DNA of 64,000 nucleotides, taken from Dioscorea cayenensis subsp. rotundata (lineage: Eukaryota; Streptophyta; Magnoliopsida; Dioscoreales; Dioscoreaceae). The translations under genes and the position numbers were made by a program. The stretch covers positions 1,302,001 to 1,366,000 of the forward strand of contig NC_052475.1 of NCBI RefSeq assembly GCF_009730915.1. The letters run 5' to 3'. This document shows, piece after piece, positions 47,732-61,433 of the stretch (positions are counted from its first letter, which is position 1; each line of letters begins with the position of its first letter). Below the pieces are notes generated by a model that was given only the letters and a program-made list of their open reading frames with translations, searched no databases and was not told the DNA's origin.

Positions 47732-49944
47732 ATGCACCGCTCCTTCCCCTTCGTCCTCCGCCGGAACAACTCCTCCTCCAAATCCCAACCTTCACCACTA
47801 CCACCACTACACCATCGTACCTTCCGATCACGCGCCGCACTAGACTCCCTTCACTCCCACATCCAATCCGCCACCGCCGCCGGAGGCGCCCAACCCCATC
47901 ATCTAGCTCTCTACAACTACCCCTCCTTCTCCGGTGCCTTCTCCGCCCTATTCGCTCACCTCTTCCACTCCCGCCTCCACCTCCCCTTCCTCGCCCTTCC
48001 CTTCTCCTCCATCGATCCCTTCAGGTAATCCCCAAACTCCACGCCTCTCACTTGTTCGACGAAATGCCTCTTTCTAATTCTCTCCACTATTTCTTCTTCT
48101 TTTTACATTCTGCAAGAATCCAAGACTTCCATTCTCAATGCATTGACACTTGTTATCTCCTCGACCACATCGGCCCCGGTCACTTCGCCGTCGAGCTTGC
48201 TCAAAGAGTTCAAAGGTCTCATTTTTATAACTAGTTTTTTGTTTCTCATCAGATAGAAAGAGAGAACAATCATGAGGCATTCATTCTTTTTTTAAGTGTT
48301 TTTCCAGGGTTGTAGCTTTTGATCACCGGAAATCCACAGCTTCAAGGATTTCACAATTAGGACACTGTCCTAACAATCTAGAGCTTCATATTGATACTAT
48401 GAAGAGCAGTGCTTGTGCTGTTTATGATCATTTCTCTGAATCTCTTCCTCAGAATGAATCCTTACTGGTTTGTTTATAATGTGCATTTTTGTTATGGGAA
48501 TTTCTTCGGGTTCATTTCATTCATGGTCACAAATGTTTGCATTTTATAACACTGTGGTTACATAATTTTTTTTTTATAATACAAAAACCACTTAACTTTT
48601 CTCCGGTTATACCTGTGGCCATAATGTCTTATTTTAAGACTGTTTCTGGCGCCATGTCAGCGCTACATCAGCAAACTCGCCAGAAACAGCTTTAAAACAG
48701 GTCACTGTGACCATAGGTGCAACTAGAAAAAAATTAAGTGATTTTTATATTATAAAAAAAAAAATTGTGTGACTACAGTGCAGGGAATGGTTGTTAAATA
48801 CTCTTTGTTATTTGGATTTGTTTCTAAATAGTTTATTATCTCATTTGATATGTTTTGAGAAGATGGCGGAGAATGAACGAGACCGTGTTGCTGATGTGGT
48901 TAAGTACATTGAGAACATGGATCTTCTCCGGCTGGATTTGCCTGATGTCAAGGCATTTAGTATTGGGATCAAAGGCATGCGAGCGAAGCTGAACTCCATC
49001 ATCAATCCTAATGTTTTCGAACAAGTTTGTTTTCATCTAATGGTTTCTATTGTTGTGTGTGCGCGCTTGCGCTTGCGCTTGTGCTTGTTTTAGAGCTTGA
49101 ATGGTTCTCGTCTTTGATTAACAGCTTCTAGAGTTAAATTCTACCGATTTGATTGCTAAAGGAAAGGCTTACAATAACACGCGAGAGGATGCTGCAAAGA
49201 AGTTGTTGGATAAAGCTTTTATGATCAGATTAGGAAGAGGATTGTATGGTGAATGTTTGGTAAATGTCCTTTTTATCTCATTTTGTTAAATATAAACCAA
49301 ACATATCATCTTGACCTGTTTCAACCCAAAAGCTTAGACTTACATGTGCATATTTATATTTGGCCAATTAACGGTTGGCGCACTATTAACTACTCTAATA
49401 GCTTCAATCGGTACTAATGTTTCTTGAATGATTATTGACTGGTTTGTGTTTGTGTTCATGTTGCGCAGGCAATTAGGGCAGATGGAAGCTCTAATTTAAG
49501 CCATGAAATTGGTGTTGAACTTGCTAAAAGAAGTGCAGCTGCTGGTTTAAGGTACTATTTTCCATCTTTTCTATGAATTACTGCATCATATATATATATA
49601 TATATACATTAGAAATGTTGATGTTAATGAATCCAATATAAATATATAACAAATATTTCGCATGGACTGTGTCAGGCCTATTGGTGCAGTTGTATTTATG
49701 CAACGAAGAAATTTGAAGATGTGCTTAAGATCCACAAGCAGCACAACTGACACTTCACTGATTGCTAAGGTTTGTTATAGTGTTCTGATTTTGGTAACAT
49801 AGTTTCTAACTTTGTTGTTACTTTTAACAATGGTTTGTGATCTTTGATATGTAGGCATATGGTGGAGGAGGTACCTTAAAGTCAAGCTCATTCATAATAA
49901 GAATGGATGAGTACAACCTTTGGACCTCGCCAACTTCCTTGTAA
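47732..49944 (+). CDS. DHH-superfamily phosphoesterase-like protein, degenerate active site
   Basis: Eight exons join in phase to 372 residues: 47732-48024, 48117-48215, 48308-48467, 48860-49024, 49125-49259, 49469-49551, 49676-49769 and 49855-49944. The N-terminus (MHRSFPFVLRRNNSSSKSQ) is basic and Ser-rich, as in organelle targeting. The fold follows bacterial nanoRNase/DHH proteins: motif I region LALYNYPSFSGAFSALFAHL, CIDTCYLLDHIGPGHFAVEL, the DHH site reading VVAFDHRKS (residues 132-140), and a DHHA1-like end AYGGGGTLKSSSF (344 onward). Active family members have PxxDG in motif I and DHH; here they read PSFSG and DHR, so hydrolase activity is doubtful. The exon 4 acceptor may be at 48860 or 48863, both in phase. 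Intron 3 hosts a foldback MITE. Confidence 0.72.
48550..48780. mobile_element. foldback MITE in intron 3 of the DHH-like gene (231 bp)
   Basis: The ends read CACTGT(G/A)GT(T/C)ACA inward, followed on both arms by a poly-T run, TATAATA and AA(C/T)CACTTAA. The arms pair over most of the element around a short loop near 48660. No convincing target-site duplication was found, so the superfamily is open. Confidence 0.7.
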
Positions 49945-50408
49945 ATGAATTATGTTTTTGTACACTAACCACATTTGAAATGACTTGTGTATCTATGTAT
50001 TCTTATCAGCTTATCTAATCCAAGTGTTTTTCATACACTAATCACATTCTCACATCATTGAGCATAACTCATGGATGAATATGAATACCGAGCTTTTCAT
50101 TTCAAATAATATCAGCATTTCTAAACAAAATTCAACAGCTAAAATCTCAAATCATGCATGAAAATGAAGGTAACTGTGATTCAGAAAATTAGCAAAACAT
50201 CAGTACCTGAGTCTGTTGCCACTTCATGGAATCCATCTAGGTTTTTGATCCGGCTTGTCAGCTGATGTGCAGCAAATCTAGGATATGGCGTAGTATTCTT
50301 GGTTCATGAAAATTATTCAAATATTATCAGAGACCTAACTTCTGTTGTGGCCGCTATCACTTGAGTCTGAAATATTTAGTATCTGAGTTACCAAACAAAA
50401 GATTCTAC
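49945..50408. other. shared 3' region of two convergent genes
   Basis: Only 464 bp separate the stop codons of the DHH-like gene (+) and the NYN/LOTUS gene (-). The two 3' UTRs probably meet or overlap here. Confidence 0.55.
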
Positions 50409-53400
50409 TCAACTATGCACCTTCGACGGCCCACCTTTCTTCAAACTCTCCAATATGCTATCAACCAACTTTTCCTTCTCATCAACTGAGTCCGAAACAA
50501 AGGAATAGGTTCTGTGGTGCTTTGTCTTGAGCTTTGAAAAATTTGACGCTTTTTGATTAGAAGAATTCTGCGCATTGTTTCCAGAACAGTCCACAAGACC
50601 ATCAGCGGTCTTCATTTGATCCTTCTCACTTTCTTTGCTGCTATACCATGAATCAAGAACCTGCAAAAGAGCACTAGATTCCTCCTCGCCTGTTTTGTGC
50701 TGGCTTTCAGATTCCGTAAACCGGGAGACATCATCATCCTCAGAATCAGTAAAATCCTCATCTGAAAGAGATGCTTCGCTGAAGCTAACTTTATTACCAG
50801 TTTCAGTTACAGGTCCTAACTCTTCCCATGCTGATTCATCACCACTACTCGGGCCTTTGCTGTTTAGGTTGATGGTCTCCCCTCTGTCAACTTCTGGGGA
50901 TTGACAAATTGTCTCATCCGCAGCCAACTTCTTGCCGCCGGAATCCAAACAAAACTTTCCAGCCGGCAGAATAAAAGAGGATTCTAACCTCACCCCAGGC
51001 ATTATGTTTAATAAAGATGCAAGCTTTGGGTAGCCCAGCATTTGATGGTCTAGTATGTAGCCATACTTCTGAATGAATGCTGGTTTGAAGGTGCACATGT
51101 TGAAGCCATCAGGATTTTCCTTCAAGAGCTCTACCAAGAGTTTGTGGCAATCACAAAGTATTTCTTCTCTGCTTCGAGTTTTCTTCTTTGCGAAATTATG
51201 TCCTGTTAAAAATATGAAACTTAGCATGCATACATTCATTATAATTGACAAGCATCCTACTGTCATTATCTTGGCTTACCTTTCTCAGGTTTGGACTGTG
51301 ATGGTCCATTAGTGAAGAGAGAACTCAAGCCATTTGGACTTTGAGAATTAGGTGGAACACTATCTCTGGCAGGCATTACAAGTTTAAACGGGAAAGTCTG
51401 AAAACTATATTCTTCTACCCATTTTTTCTCTGAAACTAATAAATCTACCAAATAATGAAGGTGGTTTTCCTCGAGACCTTTGAGAAATGAAGGGCTCTCA
51501 TTTTGCAGTCCATGAACCAATTCTTCCCTGATAAAACATAAAGAAGATAAGCATCGATCAAAGGTAAAACAACAAGGTTGAAAAGGCATTAGAAAACATA
51601 AATGATGAGGAATACCGAGAAAACACAATCGTACATTCATGCTGTTCCTGTGCGTGTGTGTGTGTGTGTGCATTTAAGCGCTTTTCCTTTTTTTTTTTAA
51701 TTAATGTGGACAAACTATGGGATCGAATTCTTACAGGTTTGAGTTAGAGAGGAAACAAAGTGCCACTTCACATGGTATTTCATTTCCCTCCCTACACAGA
51801 ATTTGAGATATTGAGAATTTAATTCTAGGTTTATCCATATTTCTCTTTAAAAAAAGGCAATAAAAAATAAAGTAAATAAATAAAGGAACATGGTGTTCCT
51901 CTGTCAACTGTCAACACAACAAAAAACAAACTGTGTGAGCTGCAGGACTTTTAGGTAACAAAAGAACATCTTAGCCAATCTAATCTTCCTTTAAAGCAAA
52001 TAATGAAAACAAGTCAAGAAGAGTTTATTTACTTTGTCCATTCAGGTGTTTCAAAGTTCACTTAGCTTTATTAATCTCCCTCCAATATCAAATTATCTTT
52101 AAGGAATAAACAGAAATACTAGTAACAGAAACTCATTTAAATGAATCAAGTAAAAATGAAGTGAAGCATATATAAATAAATGAAACCTGTATTCACCTTG
52201 TTCTGGATTTTAATATAAGGTCAGTTCCCTTAGAATCATGTAAAAATAGCTCAAGAGAATTCCAGAAGTGAGACTTGGAAAATATATCATGAGCTTCTAG
52301 CCGACAGCTTGCTTGAGCCAATCCTTCAACAAGTTTTCCAGGAGTACCAGAATCATTTTCTTTTGCACTCGTATCAATGGAAACTGAACGATCATCTGGA
52401 CTCTCTGAGCCATGGAACAAGAATTTCCACCATCTAGCAACCCCATTGACATAGCTAGAATCAATATTAGGTGTATCTATGCAGTTTTCAGGCTGCCTTG
52501 AGAGTTTATCTGTTGAAGGTGATTTATTCATATTTGAAGACTGAGAATTTACTACTGAATGGGAAGGGCCATTCTTTGTATGAATCTTTTTGTCTTCTGA
52601 ATGAGCTTTTCTGGACGAACCACCTCTCTGCTTGCTTGGTTCCATTTTAGGAGATGCCTCCTTATCAGAATCCAAAACAACAGCACATTCCTCACTAGAC
52701 TGAACTGCTTTATTACCGGTTAAAGCCCTCCAAAATTTTCTGAATAAACCCTCTCCAGCAGTATCAGGTTTTTGCTGGGAACTCAAAGTATTAGTTGCGA
52801 CAATGCCTGAACTGGTCTCTCTAAGATTAGCATCAGCATCAATTGATGCAGGCTGACGATCGGTTACATCTTTTCTGGTAGAAATGCTTGCTGCACTAGT
52901 AGCTACATCAGTCTCTTTGGATTTGGAAGATGGAGAAATAATAGGTCCAGTTGCAGGGGATGGCTGTTTAATACTCTTTGTTGATGTCCGCTCTTTATCC
53001 TCATTACTGACCATTTTTTCCATAACCGGCTTTGGAGTGGCTTCAACTGGTTCCACTAGCTTTTTGCGGGTGCTGACTACCAGTGGCTGGCCCTCACCAG
53101 AAGGATGAGGTTTAAACCGCAAAATGTTTGTGAGGGAAGAAAGAAGATGAGAAAAATTCTTATAACCAAAGAAATCCTTCTCCATATTCAAATTGTTTCT
53201 CATTAGCTCTGCTCGAAGTTCAGACAAGGTTATTCCTTCCGGGTAGAAGTTCAGTATCCTGCTAATACCATTAACTAGTGCTTTAGGAATAGGACGTGGC
53301 TTTGTATCTGCAATTTGTTCCATAGATTCCTTAGGTTGTGAAATGGTTGTTTGATCCATATTTTCAAAGGGATCATCTAGAATACCCTTATAGTGACCAT

Positions 53401-54445
53401 ACCAAGAACCATAAAAACCATCAGGAGGATGGTTAAAATGCTTGACAACAACATCTTCTCCTCTAACCAATCCATTCCATGGCCACATAATTGTTGCAGA
53501 ACTCCATAGGACACTTGAAGCACAATCTGAACTAGCAAGAAGAATATTATAGTTGCTCATTCGCAAGCGATGTAGAATGTTTGCAAAGTCTCTATCGCCA
53601 GATATTAAGAAGAAATGCATTGGTGGCGGATTATGAGAAACCCAATATATGAGATCCGCCATGAAAAATCTATCAGAGCTGTTCTTTCCACCTACATCAG
53701 AACAACATATGAAAAACTTCAGATTGTAGCCATTCATACAACATAAAACACTATGACATCATAAAATTTACAAAAACAAATTTCCCAAATGAAGCTTTCC
53801 TAACTACATATCCAAATAATTAAAAAAAAAAAAAAACTCTAGAAAGCAGCTTTTGTTTGCGAGAATGCAATGCCACACAAAATTTTAGCAAGAGAGGATG
53901 AAAAATTTCACAAATTGACTCAGAAAACCAAGAAACAAAAAGATAATGAAAATCAAGAATGGCTAAAATTCAACCTTTTAATCAGTGCACACAAGAATAA
54001 ATTCAGCATTTAATCAAACACATGATATCATTCAAACGTAAAGACAACGAAGAAGAAGAGACTAACTATGAGGCACATGCGTGAGGCAAACTCCGGTGGA
54101 AGTGAGGGCCTCTTGAGTGGCGCGTGAGAGCTGCGCAACATCCCCAAAGGCATTTATAGTCACAGGCCCTTTGATTCCATTGGAGCGAAGCACGGAGGTA
54201 ATTCGTTGAGCAACGCGGAAGACATTGACGCCATTGGGAATAGAGCAGTTCTCAAAATCCCACCAGACCGTAACCCTAACGCTCCTGCTCTCCTCCTCAT
54301 GCTGTCTTCTCACTGACGACGAATGGTAGCTCTCGGGGCGACGGCGATGGGGGGGATCATCGGCTGAGGTGGAGTAGAAGAAGAGAAGCTTGGGTCTGAG
54401 TGAATGGAGACGAGTGAGAGGAGCTCGGAGAGCTAGGGTTTGCAT
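50409..54445 (-). CDS. NYN-domain endonuclease with LOTUS (OST-HTH) domains, MNU1/MNU2-like
   Basis: Probable mitochondrial nuclease. Arabidopsis MNU1/MNU2, of the same architecture, take part in 5' processing of mitochondrial transcripts. Exons 54445-54067, 53691-52197, 51527-51280 and 51202-50409 join in phase to 971 residues. The N-terminus (MQTLALRAPLTRLHSLRPK) is Arg/Leu-rich without early acids, as in presequences. NYN/PIN-like acids are Asp63 (WWDFENCSIP), Asp133/Asp139 (SSDRFFMADLIYW) and Asp159/Asp161 (ISGDRDF). LOTUS 1: IPKALVNGISRILNFYPEGI and following (near residue 275). LOTUS 2: EILCDCHKLLVELLKENPDG and following (exon 4). Long Ser/Lys-rich linkers separate them. It converges on the DHH-like gene, whose stop is at 49944. 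Confidence 0.88.
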
Positions 54446-57355
54446 GATCGCCGGAGGCGAAGCAAAGGAGACGGCGGTGGCGGTGTTGGAATGGGGCGCT
54501 TAAACCCAGCAAGAAGACACAGTGAGAGACATTGAGAAGCTCTAAACCCTCGTTGAGGAACTTAATGGGCCGTGGTTTAGATTAGAATTGGGCCATTTGG
54601 GCCGTTTGTAAAAGCCCACACTAAAGGATTGTAAGAGAAAAATTGGTTACTTGAACTAGAATGAAAATTTTATTTTATTTTTTTTAATTTATTTTTTTAT
54701 TAATTAATAAATTATTTTTTTGATTTAATTAGTAAAATTTAAGTATAGATATTGCAGTCAACAATACAGAAGACTAGATGATGTTTTGATGTTGAACAAG
54801 TGATGTGAGTATTGAGTAAATTTTTTTTTTTTTTATTTTCAAAACAATAAATAACCTTTGTTTGTTTTAGATATAATTTGAATTTTATTTCATTGAAATC
54901 TTTGTTTGTTTTGACCCTCTGAATATGGATAATCATTTATAAACAGTATTCAACAGTCCAAACAATGTCATATAATAATATATAATAATCATAAATAGTG
55001 AATTTGTACAATATCTAAACATTCATTAAATCTCGGATGGGATGACTTAAACTCATATATATATATACATATATATATTAAAAAAATTGAGGAGAACAAT
55101 GCCAGAATTCATTCATTAAAGGCGGCCAAAATAGTAAAAAAATAAATAATAAAAAACCCACAAAATGAAACATTTTAAAGAGAACCCCATCTGGCCACAC
55201 CCACTAATGAATTCAAGCCATCCAAAACCAGCTAAGATCATTAAAGCACAATGAAATAGAGAACAACAAATGATAGAGTAACACTAAACCTTCTCCTTAA
55301 AATCATGCCCAAAAACATGGCCCTCATTATCAAGATAATGGTTTTCAATAGAGTTACCAAACCAGTATTATTTATCAGGGAAAAAATAATATTGCAAGAA
55401 AGAAAAGAAAAGACTGCCTTGTATCTGGAATTCTTCCAAATGCTTGCTTGAGAATGAAGACCAGGAAACATTTCTACATTGGACAGCACAAAGAGAAACT
55501 TATTAGCAATATCAGTCAAAGAAATAGAACAATTCATTCATGAAAGATACCAACAGCAAGCCAGAGAAGGCCAGCAAGAAATGGAAAACTATTCATCAAA
55601 TAAGAAGTTTTTGATTTGAATTATTGCAATTTTACTGAACCAATTTCACTCAAGAAACAAGAAAGAAGAGAGTTTCCACGTGACTTAAGGCAGAAGTTCA
55701 CAGTAAAAATTTGAGTAACACACAATGCTTGATATCAGAGAGACGGTAAATGCAACAGTTCTTAATAATCATGATAGGAACAGAAACAACCATTCTTCAG
55801 CTTTCTTTAACTAAACAAGGAAGCATAATCTTATAAACAACTCAGAGTTTTCCAAGATACTGTCATGCATTGTTTATCAGAAAAAATTGTCAGGTTAGCA
55901 TCAACACATAGCTCTTTCAGTCATATCATTTGAAGCATTCCATGAGTACCATTTGATATGTTTGTCCTAGAAGACACTTTTAATTTGTATATAATATGGA
56001 ATCCTTGCTTTTGTACAATCAAAATGCCTGTGTGAAGTGCACCTAGTATTTGTGAAAAATCATCCGATATGAATGTCAGTCACCCCTTCTCATAATAAGA
56101 ATATATCCTGCTCTAGTTGCAGGGCATCATGCATATTTTTCATTAAACTATTGTCCATATCCCAATAGACCCATAATAAAATATCACCAAAGACACATCA
56201 ATTCCGTTTCCATGTGCACAAACTCTACATTTTGGTTTCAGAACTTGCAACCGTCCAATTTGCAAATAATCTAAACAAATTGATTAATACACTGCAACTG
56301 AAGAATATCATTTTCCGGGTTCTTATTACAACAAAACTTGTCTTGTTTCCAAGTCATTCAGATTTACTAGTCACCAGAGAAACAAGAACACCGTAAAAAA
56401 CCACATTAGTCCATGAGGGGGGATGCGGTAAAAGGAATGGATCAGAACCAGATCCAGGAAAACCTCCAAACAAGGAAACATATCAACAAATGAAATCCCT
56501 CTAACAGCGACAAAATACATGCCATAATAACCAACCCATATTTCTTACGTTCATATCATATTTTTCAATTTTATATGGGACTTGTCTGGTTTCCAAGCCA
56601 TTCAAAACTTACTAGTCACCAAAGAGATAAGAATTACACCAAAAATTCACACCAATCCATGCTGTAAAACAAAACGAATACATAACAAAATGATCCATAA
56701 AGACCTCTAAGCATAAACATAGAAATGAAATCCCTCTAAATCTTCATGTGTTAAAATACCCAATCGCTTCTCACCTGCACTCAATGAGCCTCCAAATTTG
56801 CATCTGATGTGATAATGCAGTATATATCATTTTCGATTTCTCATCCAACCCATTTCTCATGATTTCAATAACACGATACTCATTTATAGCCACCAAAAGA
56901 AAACACTCCACTGGAATAAACTGTGTACTTATCCTCTTACAATTGAATCCACAAAAAATTCCACATATTCACAAATGTGCAATCAATACAAAAAGAATTC
57001 AACATGGTAATTCCTAACACAAGCAGCATCAAAGACAACAACTTGGGATGACACAATGGCTACAATAATGAACAAAATGATGCACAGAGAAAAAATGGAA
57101 CACAGCAAAAGAAACAATAGAACGTTCAATCCCAAACTTTTATACAGAATGTATCACAAACGATATTAAAAATAATTACCTTCTTAGCCTTATTTGCAGG
57201 AAGGAGAATTTATTACCAGCTTGTTCTCCTCATCCTTCCTTGCCTTCCCTTGCAACAATGTTCATCCCACAAAATCGAAACGCAACTATACTGATTCTAC
57301 ATTTCGGCAAAACTGCCATTTTTACGACATCTCAGACAAAGTCAAGCTACACAAA
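54446..57355. other. intergenic region
   Basis: The left end is the NYN/LOTUS gene promoter. From 55.1 to 57.3 kb the plus strand is A-rich and lacks long T runs, resembling a transcribed 3' region of the minus-strand ROH1-like gene, but no exon could be fixed. Holds a diverged direct duplication at 56336-56740. Confidence 0.45.
56336..56740. repeat. diverged tandem duplication (unit about 240 bp)
   Basis: Shared landmarks: ACTTGTCT(T/-)GTTTCCAAG at 56336 and 56580, ACTAGTCACCA about 30 bp later in each, and GAAATCCCTCTAA at about 56492 and 56726. Offsets run from 244 to 234 bp. Non-coding. Confidence 0.65.
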
Positions 57356-58522
57356 CTACACCGGGTAGTGTGAGAGACAATCCAGCCCATCTGTTCGGCC
57401 GCGTACAATCCGATGGAACACCTGCCGAACCTGGTCCTCCAGCAAGTCTAGCTGCCCCTTCATGGCCTCCCTCACAAGAGACAACTCCCGCACCGCGTTC
57501 CTAACATCTGTCTCCTTCTCTTCAGCGAGAGGAAACTGGATGTTCTCTGTTAACTCCGACAATCTCCTCACATGCTTCTCCATCTGATGAATCTCCGTCA
57601 GAAGTCCATAGGAATTACGCCTCTCCCTCTTCTTGGACTCCTCTAAAATCCTCTCATGGAGTAAAAGTATAGGAGCTGCCCATGGGAAGGTTCTTGGAAT
57701 GCTAAAATGCGTCTGGAGGCCACGGTCCTGGCAGGGGATCGCCGCCACGAGTGCCCACATCACAAAGAGAAGCACCGAGTTCATCGTGTACACAGGGACG
57801 GCGAGCCCATTCGTCGCCACAACATCGTGCCCGCGAGGCGCGGACAGGTTGTTCCCAATAGCCTGGAGCTGCCGCGACGCAGACCAGGAGCGAGACACGC
57901 ACCAAGAGAGTGAGCGGAAGTGGCATTCAGCACGGCGGTGGTCTTTGTTCGCGCCATGGCTACGGCTGAAGGAGCGATTGCGTTGAGCAAGCGAAGAAGC
58001 AGTGTCCTTTTCATCAAGCATCCCGATGGCGAGATCCACGAGGGCTTTCTTGGCACGGCGAACCTGGCCCTCACCGATGGTCTTCTGGGTAGGGTCAAAC
58101 GCGAGGGTGACGATGTCGAGGTGCTTATGCCACTGCCTCACCTGCTCGATCCCATCGCGGATCGCGTTGCAGACATCAAGGGCCTTGACACTACGGTCAA
58201 AGAAGTCGGTGGCGAGGCGGTCGACGGGAGCACGGCCGACGATGGCTCGATTGCTGAAGAAAACCACCCGGAACTCTTCTTGGCATAGCAAGAAGGCTTC
58301 CAGAAGCTTGCACACCCATGGAAGTGACAGCAGCTCCTCCCCGCCGGCAAGGTCTTGGAAGAGATCAGCAACTAAGCGCTGGAACGCCTCGAGCGCGTGC
58401 TCCTGGCTGGATTCCGGCTCATGGTGGTTGTCCATCGAGTGGACCTGGTCTCGCCTGAGGTTCATGATCGACCTTCCGAACAACGACGGTGACGATGATC
58501 CCTGGAAGTCCGTCGCCGGCAT
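57356..58522 (-). CDS. ROH1: ROH1-like/BYPASS1-like protein (DUF793)
   Basis: Single-exon gene, 388 residues. Arabidopsis ROH1 proteins bind exocyst subunit EXO70A1 and affect seed-coat mucilage; BYPASS1 relatives restrain a root-derived signal. Conserved blocks: [60 protein letters not shown] followed by [15 protein letters not shown], one hydrophobic segment [16 protein letters not shown], and a C-terminal coiled-coil-prone region ([20 protein letters not shown] onward). The start at Met 58522 ([18 protein letters not shown]) matches the family; an in-frame ATG at 58567 is less likely. The frame is GC-rich, unlike its AT-rich surroundings, as in many monocot intronless genes. Confidence 0.9.
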   Translation of the reverse strand: MPATDFQGSSSPSLFGRSIMNLRRDQVHSMDNHHEPESSQEHALEAFQRLVADLFQDLAGGEELLSLPWVCKLLEAFLLCQEEFRVVFFSNRAIVGRAPVDRLATDFFDRSVKALDVCNAIRDGIEQVRQWHKHLDIVTLAFDPTQKTIGEGQVRRAKKALVDLAIGMLDEKDTASSLAQRNRSFSRSHGANKDHRRAECHFRSLSWCVSRSWSASRQLQAIGNNLSAPRGHDVVATNGLAVPVYTMNSVLLFVMWALVAAIPCQDRGLQTHFSIPRTFPWAAPILLLHERILEESKKRERRNSYGLLTEIHQMEKHVRRLSELTENIQFPLAEEKETDVRNAVRELSLVREAMKGQLDLLEDQVRQVFHRIVRGRTDGLDCLSHYPV

Positions 58523-60190
58523 TTTCCCCGCTTTGTCAATCCCAAACCCTAGATTTCCACCCCGCAATTCAACCAGAAACCATGGAACTTGGGAATCGGA
58601 GAAGGAGAGGAGCGAATTCCAACTGCCCTAAAAAGGAGAGAGCTTTAAAGCGGAGAGAAAATGAAAAACTATGTAAATAAAAAAATTATAAAGTTTTTCA
58701 GGGGTGTAAACGAATGAATGCAAAATAACATTACTTTTGGCTCACCAGAGGTTCAGAACTATAAACTGTCAACTGTTGTAAGTTTGAAGTTATTATAATT
58801 TTTTTTTTTACTATATATATATATATATAAAGAATAAATGAAAAAAAAAAATTCTAAGTTTGAAGAATGACAAAAATCAGAAGACTAATATGAAAGGAGA
58901 GTGTTTGACCTTCTAATGTTTCATGCTAGAAAATGTCAACTAATGGAAACAAAGTTAGAACTTAGAATTTCTTTTCTTTTCTTTTTTGTCTTTTCTTTTT
59001 TTTTTTTTAATTTTTAAATAAGACTTGACCAGGTTTTATGACTACATGATTGAATCAACTTGGTTGGATCAATTAATTCAATAAAGCTTCCAGAAATATG
59101 GAAAAATGGTCTATATAATGAGAAACATGAACACCCATTAAAATGGGATTTTGTTTTTCCCCCTACCCACCAGGCTAACATATTCATTAGAAAAGCTGAC
59201 TTTGTTAATGTGCAATTATATTATAGTAATGTTTTTCAACTACTTTAATGAATTGTAGCCAAATCAAAGGTATTTGTCACACTGACATGGTCAATATGGG
59301 CATACACATTCCACTGCCAAGCCAGTGCTCAGCATTGAAAACTTAGAAGTAATAAATAGACATGTTTAATAATTATAATAACATTTACTTTTAACACTAT
59401 CGTTATTTAAAATTTAAATCATAGATAAATACAGATGCAGAATACACTCGAAAACTCAACAACACCTCCGTTTCTTAAAATAATCATGAGTTCCATTATA
59501 ATAAAAACTAAAATTTTAAGTTCCTAGACTAGTCCTGTACATATAAAAAAAACTATAAAATTTATTTCCTTCTCATGAGAAGCAAAAGTGGAAACATGTA
59601 AAGGGATAATATAAAGTTGATATTCACATCATGTGTTCAAAATAATTAGAATACTAAAATGGGGGGCAAGTGACTCAATAGGACGGATGCAATAAAGAAA
59701 TGGTCACATGGCTAATTAAAAGATTCTGAAAAGGCTAAAGAAGAGACAACCAGAAAAGCAAGTTTAGAGTTGATCAAGATGGGGGCCATTACAAAAGATG
59801 TTGATAAAAAACACAGCAAAGACCAAATGAAAACAAATAATAATAATAATAAAAAATCAATAAATGAGTGCTTTGAAGTTAAGCCAATAACATAATAATC
59901 ACCATTATTTAAATGAGGGCTTTGAAATTGATCCTTCAATTTGGCTGAAAATTCAAACTGCTGACTAGATCACAAGATAGATAACTTGTGGAAAAGACTA
60001 AAGAAAAAGACATAAGAACTGAAACAATTGCAAAGTAGATATTTCACTCATTAAGATAATGAATAAAAGATAATTATTAAATAAAGAACAGTTTAACATT
60101 ATATATATATATATATATTTATATATGTACATGTATATATCTTCCAGATAAAGACAGGGTACCTGCATACATTTTGAGATGGCAAGTTAA

Positions 60191-60455
60191 CTTCAGACAA
60201 TTACTGAATTAATTATCTGCACAGAGAGACAACTTCTATAACGGATGCTCAGTTGTGTATGAGAACACAATACACAAAATGATTTTATATTAAGGGACAG
60301 ATATACAGAATGTTTGAAATGGATTCAAAACTTTCATACAGGCATAATCATGTTCCGGACAAGCAATTGCATAATTCGGCAAACAAAAGTAATCTTCTGA
60401 CAAATATTGAATTCATTTGTCACAGAGAAACAAATTTTATATGGATGCACCATGC
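60191..60455. repeat. diverged direct duplication
   Basis: CTTC(A/T)GACAA, TGAATT, CACAGAGA(G/A)ACAA and a GGATGC landmark recur in the same order at 60191-60247 and 60396-60446, about 205 bp apart. Confidence 0.5.
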
Positions 60456-60879
60456 GCAGATCTATACTAGATTTAGATTGAATTATTTGTCCCAAAGCCA
60501 TACAAGCAGAACCAAACAGGTTGCTCCAAAAGCAAATTGAACTTTAATAAAGTATACTTTCACATGCCACCTAAAATCCACACAAAAAGGATTCTCAGAG
60601 AACCATTCACAGAATTAACACATTTTACTTGATAGGCATATATTTTGTGTCCCATTAGTCATAAAGCACATTTGACAGCATTGCTGTCTACATTTGTTTC
60701 TACATGCAAATAATTGGATCCTGGGAACAATGAGAGTTTGTTCAAGATCTGAGAGTCCATCCAGGTGATTAGAGCTTAATTCAGTTTAAAATACAAACAT
60801 AAGTTGATAGAACCATCCTTCAGAAAAATCATTCCTGACATCAAGGGCAGGTGTATGAATCGGAGTTTAAACAGAAAGG

Positions 60880-60985
60880 GCTGTTTGTCATGGTTTCAAG
60901 TTGCGGATTTGGTTTGGAAGAATAATTTTTTTTAATGGACCATGAATCCTGCCAAAGTCCAAGAAATCCTGCATGGTAAGTGGCT
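60880..60985 (-). other. possible terminal exon, unidentified
   Basis: After a good minus-strand acceptor (GTTCTTCAG) the frame reads LYEPLTMQDFLDFGRIHGPL and then KKIILPNQIRNLKP before a stop. The composition looks protein-like, but no partner exon or family could be named, so it may be chance. Confidence 0.2.
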
Positions 60986-61433
60986 CGTATAGCTGAAGAA
61001 CATCAACATAAGAAAAACAAGGAAACAAAATTGATATTAATAGGCAGACCTAAAACTGATCTGCAGTTTGAATTAAAGGATAGTTGGGTAAACAACAAAT
61101 ATTCAAAGAGAAGTAAAGGAATTTTATTAAAAAAAAAATTCTGAAGTCTCTGTCAAACAGCAATTAGTAGACAATCAAAAAGTTCTCATTCAAATCAAAC
61201 TTTAAAAAAAAATTAGCAACTTTGATTATGAGAAATAGTGAGCTCCAAACTTGAGTTCAAAAAGGCCAAATGAAAAAACAGCATACATATTAAAAAGCTA
61301 TTAAATGGACAGCCCAAAACTTCTGCCAAATCAAAACATAAAACTAGAAACAAAGAAACAAGAGCCAAGAAACAGAAACAATTTCTTCTCCAAGCAAAGA
61401 AGACAACGAATGCACATTAATCTCACAATAAAG

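Noticed and set aside
57920-58631. Plus-strand frames of 122 and 209 residues over the ROH1-like gene
   Set aside because: Antisense shadows of a GC-rich single exon; the minus-strand protein has clear family identity.
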